A DNA stretch of 64,000 nucleotides, from assembly GCF_030704535.1 (NCBI RefSeq), contig NC_081822.1, positions 11,525,001 through 11,589,000 of the forward strand, written 5' to 3'. Both the position numbers and the translations under genes were made by a program. The stretch comes from Vitis vinifera (taxonomy: Eukaryota; Streptophyta; Magnoliopsida; Vitales; Vitaceae). The notes beneath the pieces are model-generated. The model was not told where the DNA came from. It did no database searches and saw only the letters and a list, made by a program, of their open reading frames with translations. Positions 35,006 to 45,786 of this stretch are shown here, piece after piece (positions within the stretch are counted from its first letter, which is position 1; each line of letters opens with the position of its first letter).

Positions 35006-36827
35006 AGGAAGCCAATTAGTTGTTTAAACAAATTTCCATTTTTAATTCTAACTTGAATTTACATTTGTTGGATTCTTTTACTGGTGAAACACTGCAACGT
35101 ACATACAATGGATTCCCGCCAAAGCCAGGGAATTTAGCCACGTGGCGGTGTAGGAAGAGGGGGGAAAGTAGCCGTTAATGTGGATATGGAGGCTTAGTGC
35201 AATTTGTCTTTTTCTTGGGTTTTTTTTTGTTGGAAAAGAGGAAAGAGAGAGTGGCGTCAGGATACGTGAGTCTTGTCGGAGTGTGGGGTCTTTTTAAGGG
35301 GTTATAGATTCTCACGCCCACCACGTCGGGTTTTACGGAATTCCAGTTTTGACTGGGAGTGGGGTCCAGCCCTAGTACTATTGTTGTGAAGCAATAATTA
35401 CAAGAGGGGCACGGAAGTTGTGTAACTTGTATCAATGGCTCTCCTGGGTCCCAACTCCCCCAAACCATGGAACCAGGCCACAATCTCTCCAGATTCCAAT
35501 TGGGAGAGATGATGGGCAGCAGTAAAAGCGACTGAGTGTGTGACTGTGTTAATGGGTGTTGTGAGTGAGTCGTGAGACCCCGACTGGCTGGACTCCCACT
35601 GCATTTACTAGGGAAGTCATGAAAATAGGCAGGTAACGAAATCAATTTTTCAGTAGCAATGTGATGTCTGATTGTGATGTCTCGTTGCCAGTGTCCAATA
35701 ACTCATCTGACTGCAGTGCATGATGGTAAGTGTGACGGTGGTTAAAGCATCCTCTTCACTCATTGAGCAGGGTGGATAGATAGTGGGTCCTTACAAAGGA
35801 CAGTAGCTTGGTAAAATTCTTAGGGAAGAGGAGGAAAAGTTGTAAAACCATATCACGGTTAAAGTCTCAAGGGAAAATGGGTAAAGGGTCAGATTTTAAT
35901 CATACCACATTTAGTTCTATGCCAGATTCTTTATAATTAGATTGAAAGCAATGCCAAAAAAGGCACAAAGCAGTGAACATTAAAAGTGGTGATGGTGCCG
36001 CTCAGGGCTCGACGCCCGCAAAGCATGGGACTCTGTTGTAGAATGCCTTCATTTCTGATAAACTTTTGCTTCATCCGTCCTTAAAAGGTTGAAACAAGAC
36101 GAACCCAGTGTTTCTCCATCTCAGCACATTAAGCAGCAACAAAGCATTCTTATGTGGGGCCCCAATCCTGTTCAACTAAGGTGAGAAATGGGTTCCCAAC
36201 AAGTAAAGGCTCAAGCCTGTTCTTGTTTTCCCTGGGCTCGCACACACCTTAATCATCAGTCAGAATATATCAATAGTGAGGCACCCTGGCAAAAATAGGC
36301 CAAGGAACTGGTACCTTATTTGGAAATACATCAGAAACTAAGTACAGTGAAGCTTTCTATGATATACAAGCGGAAGAACCAAAAATGTAAATACCTCCTC
36401 CCTCATGACTATGCAGAGCTGCAAGTGAGGGCGGCATTAATTATACCAACAGTGAACTTTTCTACAATGAAGGGCATAAACCAAAATTATAAAATCTCTT
36501 CATGGCTCTCATGCAGAGGTACAAGGAAGGGCAACCCGAATTTTACTTCAGTCACAGTGCATGTACAAGGTACCCTCAAATTCAGATTTACTCATAAATA
36601 GCATTTAAGAAATTTGTTGAAGATCTGGTGGCAAATTCAACCGCTCATAACAACTGAATTAAATTATGCATGCGTTCAGAATATAGCTTCTCTGAGGAAC
36701 AATGGAATTTTCTTATGAAGTCATCAACTACAGAAGAATGTATGAATCAACAAACTTCGCAGAAAGAATGTTTTTTTTTTTTTTAATACATAGGCTATCA
36801 ATTTACAATTTATAGCCTACTCTATTT
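35006..36827. other. Intergenic between convergent genes
   Basis: This holds the 3' UTR of the receptor kinase gene (from 35006) and, near 36828, the 3' UTR of the minus-strand hydrolase gene. A 156-codon frame on the minus strand (35175-35645) has no recognisable features. No RNA gene or element was identified. Confidence 0.4.
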
Positions 36828-37022
36828 TTAGGCAGATGTCAAGCCTTCAGGAAGGGATTGACTATCAGGGTCAGGCAAGAGAAATCTGCGGCAAGCATAC
36901 AATACAGCCGAGTGGAACCCAGAGGGATTGTCTATGAATACAAAATGCCCAGCCTGCAATCATATTTCAGCAGAATTCTGTTAACCATGATGAATTATAT
37001 GTTTTTCTATTTATTTTTCTCC

Positions 37023-37053
<31 letters not shown>

Positions 37054-40000
37054 GGGGACCCTAATAATTTCACATGGGACCTTCATTTGCTTGCGAGCTT
37101 CTTGGGCTCCTTGGTAGTTCATCCAATCTTCAAAGCCATATATAAAAGTGGTTGGCACTTTCCATTCTGATGCGCTGTACAGAAAAGAGATGAGTGGCTG
37201 TAAATGCATTATATCACCAGCTACAGGTAGAATTTTATTGTGTTGTTGGATGTTTGGGTTCACCGCCTAGAATGCTCAACTTCATTTCCAAACATTGGTC
37301 CATTTTTTAACTAAATCCTATGCTTAAGAATTTGAAGTTTCAAGAGTTATTACCTAGAAGGAGGCTCACCCTCATTCAAGAAAATGAGGTTAAATAGTAG
37401 TCCTTTTAATGCATATACCAAAAAGGCAAGCAATCCATGAAGGACCTGTAGGGCTAGATCATCATTGTGAAGAAAACTTAGTGACATGCAACTCAAGTAT
37501 GAGGTGCAATGGATGATGGCCTCACATTAACGCATCAGTGACCCAAGTGTGATACTTAGCATTTGTTACAGTTGAAGGAATGCAGAATCCACGATATTAA
37601 TTCACGTCACAGATCAGAAATTCTTTTTCTGACTCAAGAAACAACATTAAAGATAGGACCAACAAACCTGTGCAGAAGGGGCAACCGAGCAAATGCTCCA
37701 AATGAAAATATGTATTTCAAGCACAGCTCTCCACTAGCTTTGGCTGCTACAGTATGGTACACATAATCTAACATTGAAATTGTAATAATCAGAAATCTGC
37801 TAGTTCATATATGCAGTATAGCAACAAATTTATCTTAAGGCTACCTGTGAGTAACTTGGACTCCTCTTCAGTTAACAAATCACCAGTTGAATATGAACTA
37901 AATCTAGCACTTGTATACTTGCGTACAAGATCTGGACCCCAAGGGCCAATACCTCTGCATAATTTCAGGAGGCCAGTAGATAAATTAGGACAATTTAATA
38001 GAATCAATATCTTTAAATAGCAACTAAAAGCATTTACCAAATAAACAACAGGTTCTAATGACCAAATCAGAAATTTATAAAGAGAATCTGATCCATATGA
38101 GCATGACATAATCAATTATACAAGTCTCAGATCCTTCCATACATAGACAAAGACTTCCACCAAAAATACAATCAACCAGTATAAAGTAATGCATAAGGAC
38201 AAATAATCTGCCAAGACTCCACTTGAACCACTCAATTTGTAAGCAACTGCAAATCTGATTAATGAATCTGTGATGGTAAGACGCGTGCTGGAATTGCAAG
38301 GGTAAATAACAAAAAGAGGGGGGCGGGGAATCAATGACATTATTGACTTGCGCTAGCAATTTCCTAACCTTGGACCAAACCACCTGATATTACATGGTTT
38401 GGTGGGACTTTACCAACACAAGGTTAATAGGTCATTGAAATCTGAATCAACTAAGAGAAATGATCTCAGACTCGGCTTTCCAACCAGCAATCTGAATTTA
38501 ACATGATTAGTAATAAATTAATTGCTATTATTTTTTAATTATTCAATTTTATTACAATTCTACTTCATCTTAAAATATTATTTCGATTTTAAACAAGAAG
38601 TTTGTTTTAATCAGTTTGGTGGATTGGGTAGATAGCAAGGTTAGAAGGATAACAAGGTTACAAGGTGCTAAAAAGCTCTTTATATGCAATGCATAGACCT
38701 CAAGGGTAGGGCTTGAAATCTCAAAAATCTTCCCATTTTTAAATTACAAATATTTTATTAGCATAGGAAATTGGTAGAAATATTCAAATCAGTAAGTGAT
38801 CTAAATATATGTGAATAGATGCATCATAATTTACCAACCATTCAAAAAAAAAGAAAAAGAAAAAAAAAGGATGATCAATGTTCATCAATCAACACTCTAT
38901 AGATGAATCTCGGCTTATGGATTATACCTTGGGTGTGGGGGGTTTGAATGGGTGTCTTTTCAACTTAGAGATGGCTCCCACTGAAAGACCATTGTTCCCC
39001 TGTTTTTTTTTTTTTTTTTTGTTTTTTTTTTTCGTTTTTTACTTTCCAATATTTTTAGTAAACAATCAAAACGCATGCATTAATGCACCAATACTCCCCA
39101 ATCAAAAGCAACTGAACCTTTCAACAAGCATCAAATATTCAAGTTCCTTAGATAAATCTGAAATTATTTCAACTCTTTCCTAAGCACAACTCATAACATT
39201 CAGTCAACATTATCAACCACCCAATCCATTATAGTAATTTGAACTTCATAAGCATAAATAAGCTGATAGAGATAATCAAATGAAGAAATAGAAAGAAGAA
39301 AGCAATCATACAAGGATTCAACATGAAAAATCACCGAAAAGATAAAACTATGGGCATAATAGCGATAGAAAATTTCCACTATGAAGAAGTTTAAGCGCAA
39401 ACTTCTATGACAATTTAAACAATGCTCAATGTGATAGAAGTTTGTTTTATTAGTTTTGAAGCCCATTTAATTATAAATATTTTCTTATAATTTTTTGAAC
39501 TTCATAATTGTCTTATTGTACAAATCACTTAATACCAATCTGAGATATGGAAACCAATATGCCTCAAGACCTTCAGAGTCTATGACTGAGACTACAATAC
39601 ACCTTATGATTTTCTATTACAAAATTTAACCAAAATAATCAGAATCTAAAAAACTCAGTTGATTTAATTATGTTTATCCACAACCTCAGACCATCTTCAA
39701 TTTGAATAGGCAAGTAGTCAAAGGGATGAGTTTGAAAGAGACAAGCTAGGAGTATACATAGGAATTCTGAAACAAAATAGCCAATCTACCTAAAGTTTTC
39801 ACTCTCTCTTCCAACAAAATACATTAGTCAACCCCTATTCCAAAAAACAATGAAAAGTCCTCGTGGAAAATACTTTATAGGCAATGACATGAGATTCCTG
39901 AAACCATCACTATGATTTGACCTTTGATGTCAGATATAGTATCAGGAAAACCAAACAACTTAAACCTAAGAGAACAAACGTGTTTGTTGAAAAAGAAAGT

Positions 40001-42991
40001 AACAAATAAATTTTTTATTTCCTAACAATGACTATTGAGCCCATTTGTAGAAGTAGAAGTTACATGCCCTAGACATAAGTCAGAAATAAAACAATAGGAG
40101 CCCACTCTAAAGCATAAGCCTCGAGGCAGATCCTTAGGGCATCATATTTTAATTTACATCATGTGGTCTTCAAGTTCTGACATTTTATAGTAGAAATATT
40201 GAACATTCTAGATGTTTAATTAAGCATAAAGGGCACAAGGAATTGGCATCATGTTCCCAATCAGGAAGCTCAGCAGCAAGATCTCTTTGGTTTTTGTATT
40301 TTTTTTTTTAATCATCAAATTCTATATACATACATGCGCATATACTAAATATACAGACACATACAGCACTTCCAACGCTTTCATTGGAGCAAAAGCAGGA
40401 AAGAGAAGTCACTGGGTAATAGTACCCTAGGGTAGTTTACTTCCCTCTAACACAACTGTGGGAAAAGAAGGTTTTTGGAAGCTCCTACGGTTTGATGATT
40501 GCTTTAATCAATATGGATTATGCATTCTATCATTGTGCCCTTCTACGAACAAGAGGAACCTATTGCTTATATGGCCAGTGCTACGGAATTGTCCAATAAA
40601 GACATAAATTTCACTCGGTGTCGAAACACAAACAACATGTTTGTTGAAAAAGAAAGCAACGAATAATTTTTTTACTTCCTAACAATCACTATGGAGCCCA
40701 TTTATTGAAGTAGAACCCTAGATACAAGTAAGAAATAAAACAATAAGAGCCCACTCTGAGGCATAACCCTCAAGGCAGATCCTTAGGGTCTCATATTTTA
40801 ATTTATATCATGTGGTCTTCAAGTTCTAACATTTTGTAGTAAAATTATTGAACATTCTATATGCTTAATTAAGCATAAAGGCCACAAATGCCCATATGCA
40901 TTCAAGGGCCTGAACTATGTAGATTATGCAATGACAATATGTGACTACTGACACAGATATATTACATGAAGTAGAGTTTTAAAGATCAGATTTTGAAGCA
41001 TAAGGATGAAAATATTTTACCTGACAAGCTTCTGAGGAGTAAAATTAGATTCCCACAAATGGTTCAGAACAGCTCCTTTCCATGTTGCTCTGAACCGTGT
41101 AAGCCACTCTGACTTACCATCTGATTCCAATGAAAATCCAGCAGGTCCCACCAAAATCAAGTGCTGAATGTGCTCAGGATGCTATATCATAAATAATAAA
41201 TTAAAATAAATAAAAAGAAAAACACCACCATTTTTCTCCCAAAAGTTAGATGTCAAGATGACAAAGCAATCACCTTGAGAGCATATTTAGCTGCAACATA
41301 GCCCCCGACAGAGTGCCCAAGCAATATAAAGTTGCTAAGGTTTTTGGCTTTACGCCACTCCTCAAAGGAATCAATGAACCAAGCCTCAGTCTCTGTGTTA
41401 CAAATTACAAGATAATTGAAACATGGAATTCAACATAACTAAAATATGAATTAGAACAGAATGAAACAACACCCATGAGTGGATCATACAACAAATATAT
41501 ATTATAGAATGTGTGTGTGTATGCATGCATAGAGACAGAGAGGATTTGCCTTTATATCAAATGTGAACCTACGAAAGTTGCCTGTACATTAACCAATAAA
41601 CAAGGTCAACTAAATTGATATCCCTTCTCAGCAGAAGGGTTTAAATAATATCAGAAAGTGAAGGAATCTTCTGATGTCTACTAAAAAATAAGAACTTCAG
41701 GAAATAACAGTACCATACAATCATAATATATTCATATAGAGAGAGATATTCAAATTATGCTTTGGATAGTTCAAGGTACCAACAGCTGAAAAACAATTAT
41801 GTATATATTCAAATGTAGTAGAATTACCCATACTTATATACATAAATAATGACCTATATTATAGTGACAAATTAAATAAACCATGACTAACCTTCGGTAC
41901 TTTTGCAAGTGAAGTCAGGCCTGCTTGATCCACCCCAACTGCAGAGAAAATTCAAGTAAGGAAGTGCACCATCAACAATGTAAGTTCTTACTGAAAACAG
42001 ATCTAAGAGAGCAGGAATATCAAGAGTTCAAAATATGAAATAAAAATATGTTTTCTGTACAAGAAAATGATCACTGATCAACACCAAAACTCCAGCTTAA
42101 AGGAACATAATAGGCTTTATATATAAGGATCAGAAAGACTTTTAACATCAGTTATAGTAAGTGCAAATATTCTCACCCTAGTTGATCAATGGCGATGACC
42201 CTGAATCGTCTAGCAAGAGCATCAAAATTCCGGAAAAAGAAACCTTGAGAAGCACCATATCCATGAACCATTACAAGAGTAGGAGAATCATCTTTGCTGT
42301 CAAAAGTAACTGTGTTGATAAACCTTGGTTCATTGCTGGCAGACCGAAACCACCTGACTTTGGACCCAGGTGGCCCAGACCCTATATTAACCTGTTCTTG
42401 AACATAAGGAGTCCTGAAATTCATCCATACACCCATGACAACAGAAGAGAAACAGGCAATGGATAAGTAATAGAAATCAAAACTGAATTTCATCAGAACC
42501 CAGTTATTTTGCGGGAATTTCAATTCCAAATTTACAATCAAATTACAAATTGAAATTTTAAAAAAATTAAGAAAATAAGCGCCGGGAGCATTTATCCATT
42601 GGCTCATTATACACAAAACAGGAATCTTCAAATAACGGTATTCTAGGGTTTTATCGAAAGAAAGACACAAAAAATAGGGGCAATTTTTATTGTTGAGCCG
42701 AATTATGATGCAAGATTATCGAATATTATAGAAATTCAGAATTATTATGCAATCTAGCGCTCCGTAGGGTTCTGGAAAAGAATGAGAAAGAGAGAGGAAA
42801 CTAGTTTCCTCAACGTAAGAAAATATGATTAGGAGAGATATGTACTTGACTAAGGAGAGAAGACGCTTTTCGGCGTCGATGATATGATCGGTAGAGGTAG
42901 GGATCCAACGGAAAAGAGAAGGCCACAAAGATCTGGATTTAGTAGTTGAGGAGGAGGATCCAAGCTCCGCCTTAGTCATCTCTTCCGCCAT
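36828..42991 (-). CDS. CGI-58-like alpha/beta hydrolase (lipid metabolism)
   Basis: Nine exons on the minus strand join in phase to 389 residues: 42846-42991, 42177-42413, 41892-41938, 41274-41392, 41021-41181, 37845-37954, 37668-37767, 37051-37174 and 36828-36953. It matches AT4G24160 (from memory), reported to act as a lysophosphatidic-acid acyltransferase and lipase and to influence lipid levels; its animal homologue CGI-58/ABHD5 activates lipolysis. Seen here: oxyanion-type VHGYGAS (exon 2), nucleophile elbow GHSVGG with Ser171 (Arabidopsis has GHSFGG as I recall), and the acyltransferase-type H(x4)D in GHFVFID (H351-D356) in the last exon. No signal peptide is obvious; the family works at membranes or lipid droplets. 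The large intron 5 (37955-41020) holds a duplicated segment. The start codon at 42991 begins MAEEMTKAELG, and the first exon is short. Next to it the kinesin and receptor kinase genes lie on the opposite strand. Confidence 0.92.
37022..37049. repeat. (GA)n microsatellite at a splice donor of the hydrolase gene
   Basis: The plus strand reads GA repeats across 37022-37049. On the gene's strand this is GTCTCTCTCT..., so intron 8 starts with its GT donor directly within a CT run, and the exon before it ends CCCCCAG (37051). Confidence 0.9.
39973..40887. repeat. Direct duplication in hydrolase intron 5, possibly a small LTR-type element
   Basis: Two similar copies of about 260 bases lie at 39973-40240 and 40629-40887. 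Shared phrases in order include TGTTTGTTGAAAAAGAAAG, GAGCCCATTT, AAACAATA, GAGCCCACTCT, GCAGATCCTTAGGG, ATGTGGTCTTCAAGTTCT and TTAATTAAGCATAAAG. Copies start with TG and end near CA, and about 390 bases lie between them. A short TRIM-like fossil (LTR kin without genes) is possible; the start of the interior, TTGGCATCA, weakly resembles a primer site. A plain duplication fits as well. If an element, it is old and broken. Confidence 0.5.
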
Positions 42992-42999
42992 CCTCGACC

Positions 43000-43377
43000 A
43001 CCGAACGAAACGATAGCTCATACACCGTAATTGCCAAGTTTTTAGGGTGATGAAGATAGATTGTAGTGTCAAAAGCCTTTCCAACGGCCTATAGTTGCTG
43101 CGCAGCCTGCGCCTGCCTTTATACACATATAAACCCGTTACGCGGTCAACGGCGGCCTCACCATTATGTATTGTTTTCTTTTTACACACGGTTTTGTTAC
43201 GTTCGCTGTGACGCACGCGGATGACAGGAAAATACACCAGGATTCCAGGTCCAAATTCTAGTCGCATCCGCCTCTCAGTCTCTCCAACCCAACAAGCCAA
43301 TTACTTGTGCACCAAGACATTTCCATTTTTTTTTGTTGGGAAACTTGTGTTTTGGCACTCTCATATAGAAAATATAT
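43000..43377. other. Leader and promoter of the hydrolase gene
   Basis: The minus-strand hydrolase starts at 42991, so this region holds its 5' leader and promoter. The first 200 bases are GC-richer than the surroundings, as expected near a promoter. No TATA box could be assigned with confidence. Confidence 0.4.
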
Positions 43378-44069
43378 GGTCTGTTTGGTTGCTGTTTTTA
43401 AAAACTATTCTGAAAAACAATTTTTGAAAATAGTTTTTAAGAACAGTTTTTTGTGTTTTCAGAAAAAAAAAAAAAAAAATATTGTATTTAGAAACTGAAT
43501 TCTGGAAAACAGTTTTTGTTCTCAAAAAAAAAAAAACATGTTTGGTTAAGTTAATGAAAAGGTTTTTTAGAATAAGTAAAACAAAAAATATGTTTGAAAG
43601 TTATTTTTTTAATTAATAAAATGGTTTCTTTCATTAACTTGATATTATAAATATATAAATAATTTTCATATGCACAATTCATTTAAATTAAAAAAAAAAT
43701 ATTCCATTTTGAAATTTTTACATCAGTTATAATTTTTTTAAATAAATGATGATTTTGTCACCATGTGAAAGTATATTAATTTCAATAATGTAAGGAAGAA
43801 GAAAGGGTTTGCGGGTAAGGGTGTGGTGATTGGGTGGAGCTCACTTTTATGGAAACACAAAAAATAGCTAAAAAAACACAAAAAACAATCTACTCTTTGA
43901 ACAGTGAAAAAACAATGAAAACATCTTTTTATTGTTCTAAAAAAAATGGTTTTTGAGAACACAGAAAACACAAAAAACAAAAACACACCCTCTTTCCCAA
44001 ATAAGTTTTTTGTGTTTTTTGTTTTCAAGAACAAAAAACAGTTCTTGAAAACAGGAACCAAACAAGCCC
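43378..44069. mobile_element. Non-autonomous inverted-repeat DNA element
   Basis: The left end reads GGTCTGTTTGGTTGCTG and the right end, on the other strand, GGGCTTGTTTGGTTCCTG. Beyond these tips, further inward, both continue as TTTTTAAAAAC/TTTTCAAGAAC, and more inverted similarity follows inside. This fits a MITE-like PIF/Harbinger or related element of about 692 bases. Target duplication is ambiguous (TAT on both sides is possible). No transposase is present; overlapping frames such as 43738-44145 are low complexity. Confidence 0.6.
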
Positions 44070-44781
44070 TATGCTTTTGGAAACTCAAATATATGAAATA
44101 TGAGATCCAACTATTTATGGGCAAAATAATATCGAAAACATGCACTACGTCCCGTTTACTTTTCCTCTTCCCATATTGCCCCTAAATTTCTCCATGTCAT
44201 CAACAAGTCCTCTACATGTCAACAGAACAATCTGAAACTTGAACTAATTCTCAAAGTTGGAACACACAGAAACCCGACCTGAGAACCAAAAGTAGGGAAA
44301 CTCGTATACACTACTAAACAGGGTGATGTCAAAACACACCTTTCGTCGTCTCTCCGCCTGAGATGGCTCTGCTAGGTGCTTGCCCTATGCCCTGGAAGTT
44401 GTGGGCGCTCATCTGGGAGCCATAGAAGACGAAGATAGAGCAACAAAGAGAGGAGAAAATGGTAGAAACTCACACTTGAAGCCTTAATGAACAAAAATGG
44501 AGAGGGATCGACAATAGAGCTGCTTGTGATGCATGAAACGATGATAAAACGATCCAAATCTGAAACCCTAGCCTTGAAAGCCCTCAAATTTCTCCAAAAA
44601 TCAGTTCAATCGGTCCAAAAAGCACCAAAATCTGTCTATGAACCCAAAACCGGTAAAACCCATTAAAGAATAAAGGAGACGTGGCAGAAATAAAAGCGCA
44701 GGAATGATCTTATAAATTCCCAACCTGACGAATCGGTCGATTGGTAGCCAATTGGTCGATCATCTGGTCAATTGGTTTAAT
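44070..44781. other. Unassigned repeat-like DNA
   Basis: The stretch holds fragments like CCTAGCCTTGAAAGCCCTC and short AATTGGT-containing repeats near 44730-44790. No open frame of note was found. It may belong to the repeat block at right or to another element; limits are unclear. Confidence 0.25.
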
Positions 44782-45786
44782 GTGGTCAATTGGTTCACCT
44801 TTCTTATTTTGGGGATTGTTTCTTAGGTACTACCTTAATAGCCTTTAGGTACCACCTTAATCTACCTTAGATACTACCTTAGTTAAACTTGGGTACTACA
44901 TATCCGAAGCCTCAGAACTTCAATTATGGACATTACTTACTTCATTTGTGACCCTTAGAACATGCCATTATATGATTATTTAGTGTGGTCAATTGGTTCA
45001 CTTTTCTTATTTTGGGGACTATACCTTAATAGCCCTTAGGTACCACACCTTAATAGCCCTTAGGTACCACCTTAATCTACCTTAGGTACTACCTTAACGG
45101 AGCTTAGGCATTACCTTAGTTAAACTTGGGAACAATTTTTCTAAAGCCTGGGAACTTCAATTGTGGACATTACTTACTTCATTTGTGATCCTTAGAACAT
45201 GTCATTATGTGATTATTTAGTGTGATCAATTGGTTCACCTTTCTTATTTTGGAGACTGTTCATTAGGTACTACCTTAAAGCTCTTAGGTATCACCTTAAT
45301 CTACCTTAGGTACCACCTTAACGGAGCTTAGGTACTGCCTTAGTTAAACTTGGGTACTACCTGTCCAAAGCCTCGAAACTTCAATTGTGGACATTACTTA
45401 CTTCAGTTGTGACCCTTAGAGCATGTCATTATGTGATTAATGAAGTAAGTAATGTCCACAATTGAAGTTACGAGGCTTCAGATAGGTAGTTCCCAAGTTT
45501 AACTAAGATAGTACCTAAGGTAGATTAAGGTGGTACATAAGGGCTATTAAGGTAGTATCTAAGGAACAGTCCCCAAAATAAGAAAGGTAAACAAATTGAC
45601 TACACCAAATAATCATAAAATAGCATGCTCTAAAGGTCACAAATGAAGTAAGTAATGTCCATAATTGAAGTTTTGAGGCTTCGAACAGGTAGTTCCCAAG
45701 TTTAACTAAGGTAGTACCTAAGGAACAATCCCCAAAATAAAAAAAAGTTGAACCAATTGACCATACTAAATAATCACATAATAACA
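44782..45786. repeat. Inverted repeat array, left part (units 1-5)
   Basis: Units of about 200-240 bases contain repeated CCTTAGGTACTACCTTAA-type phrases, GGACATTACTTACTTCA, CATTATGTGATTATTTAG and GTGGTCAATTGGTTCACC. Three units run rightward (starting near 44782, 44985 and 45222). At about 45440 orientation flips and the same unit appears on the other strand (from 45441), followed by another inverted unit (from about 45641). A perfect 27-base inverted match flanks the flip point. The array continues at 53258 beyond an inserted LTR element. Confidence 0.85.

Noticed and set aside
35175-35645. 156-codon minus-strand frame downstream of the receptor kinase
   Set aside because: No protein-like pattern, no clear start context, and it lies in the expected 3' UTR and intergenic area.
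43738-44145. 135-codon minus-strand frame rich in Phe and Lys
   Set aside because: It is a translation of the AT-rich interior of the inverted-repeat element and has no protein feature.
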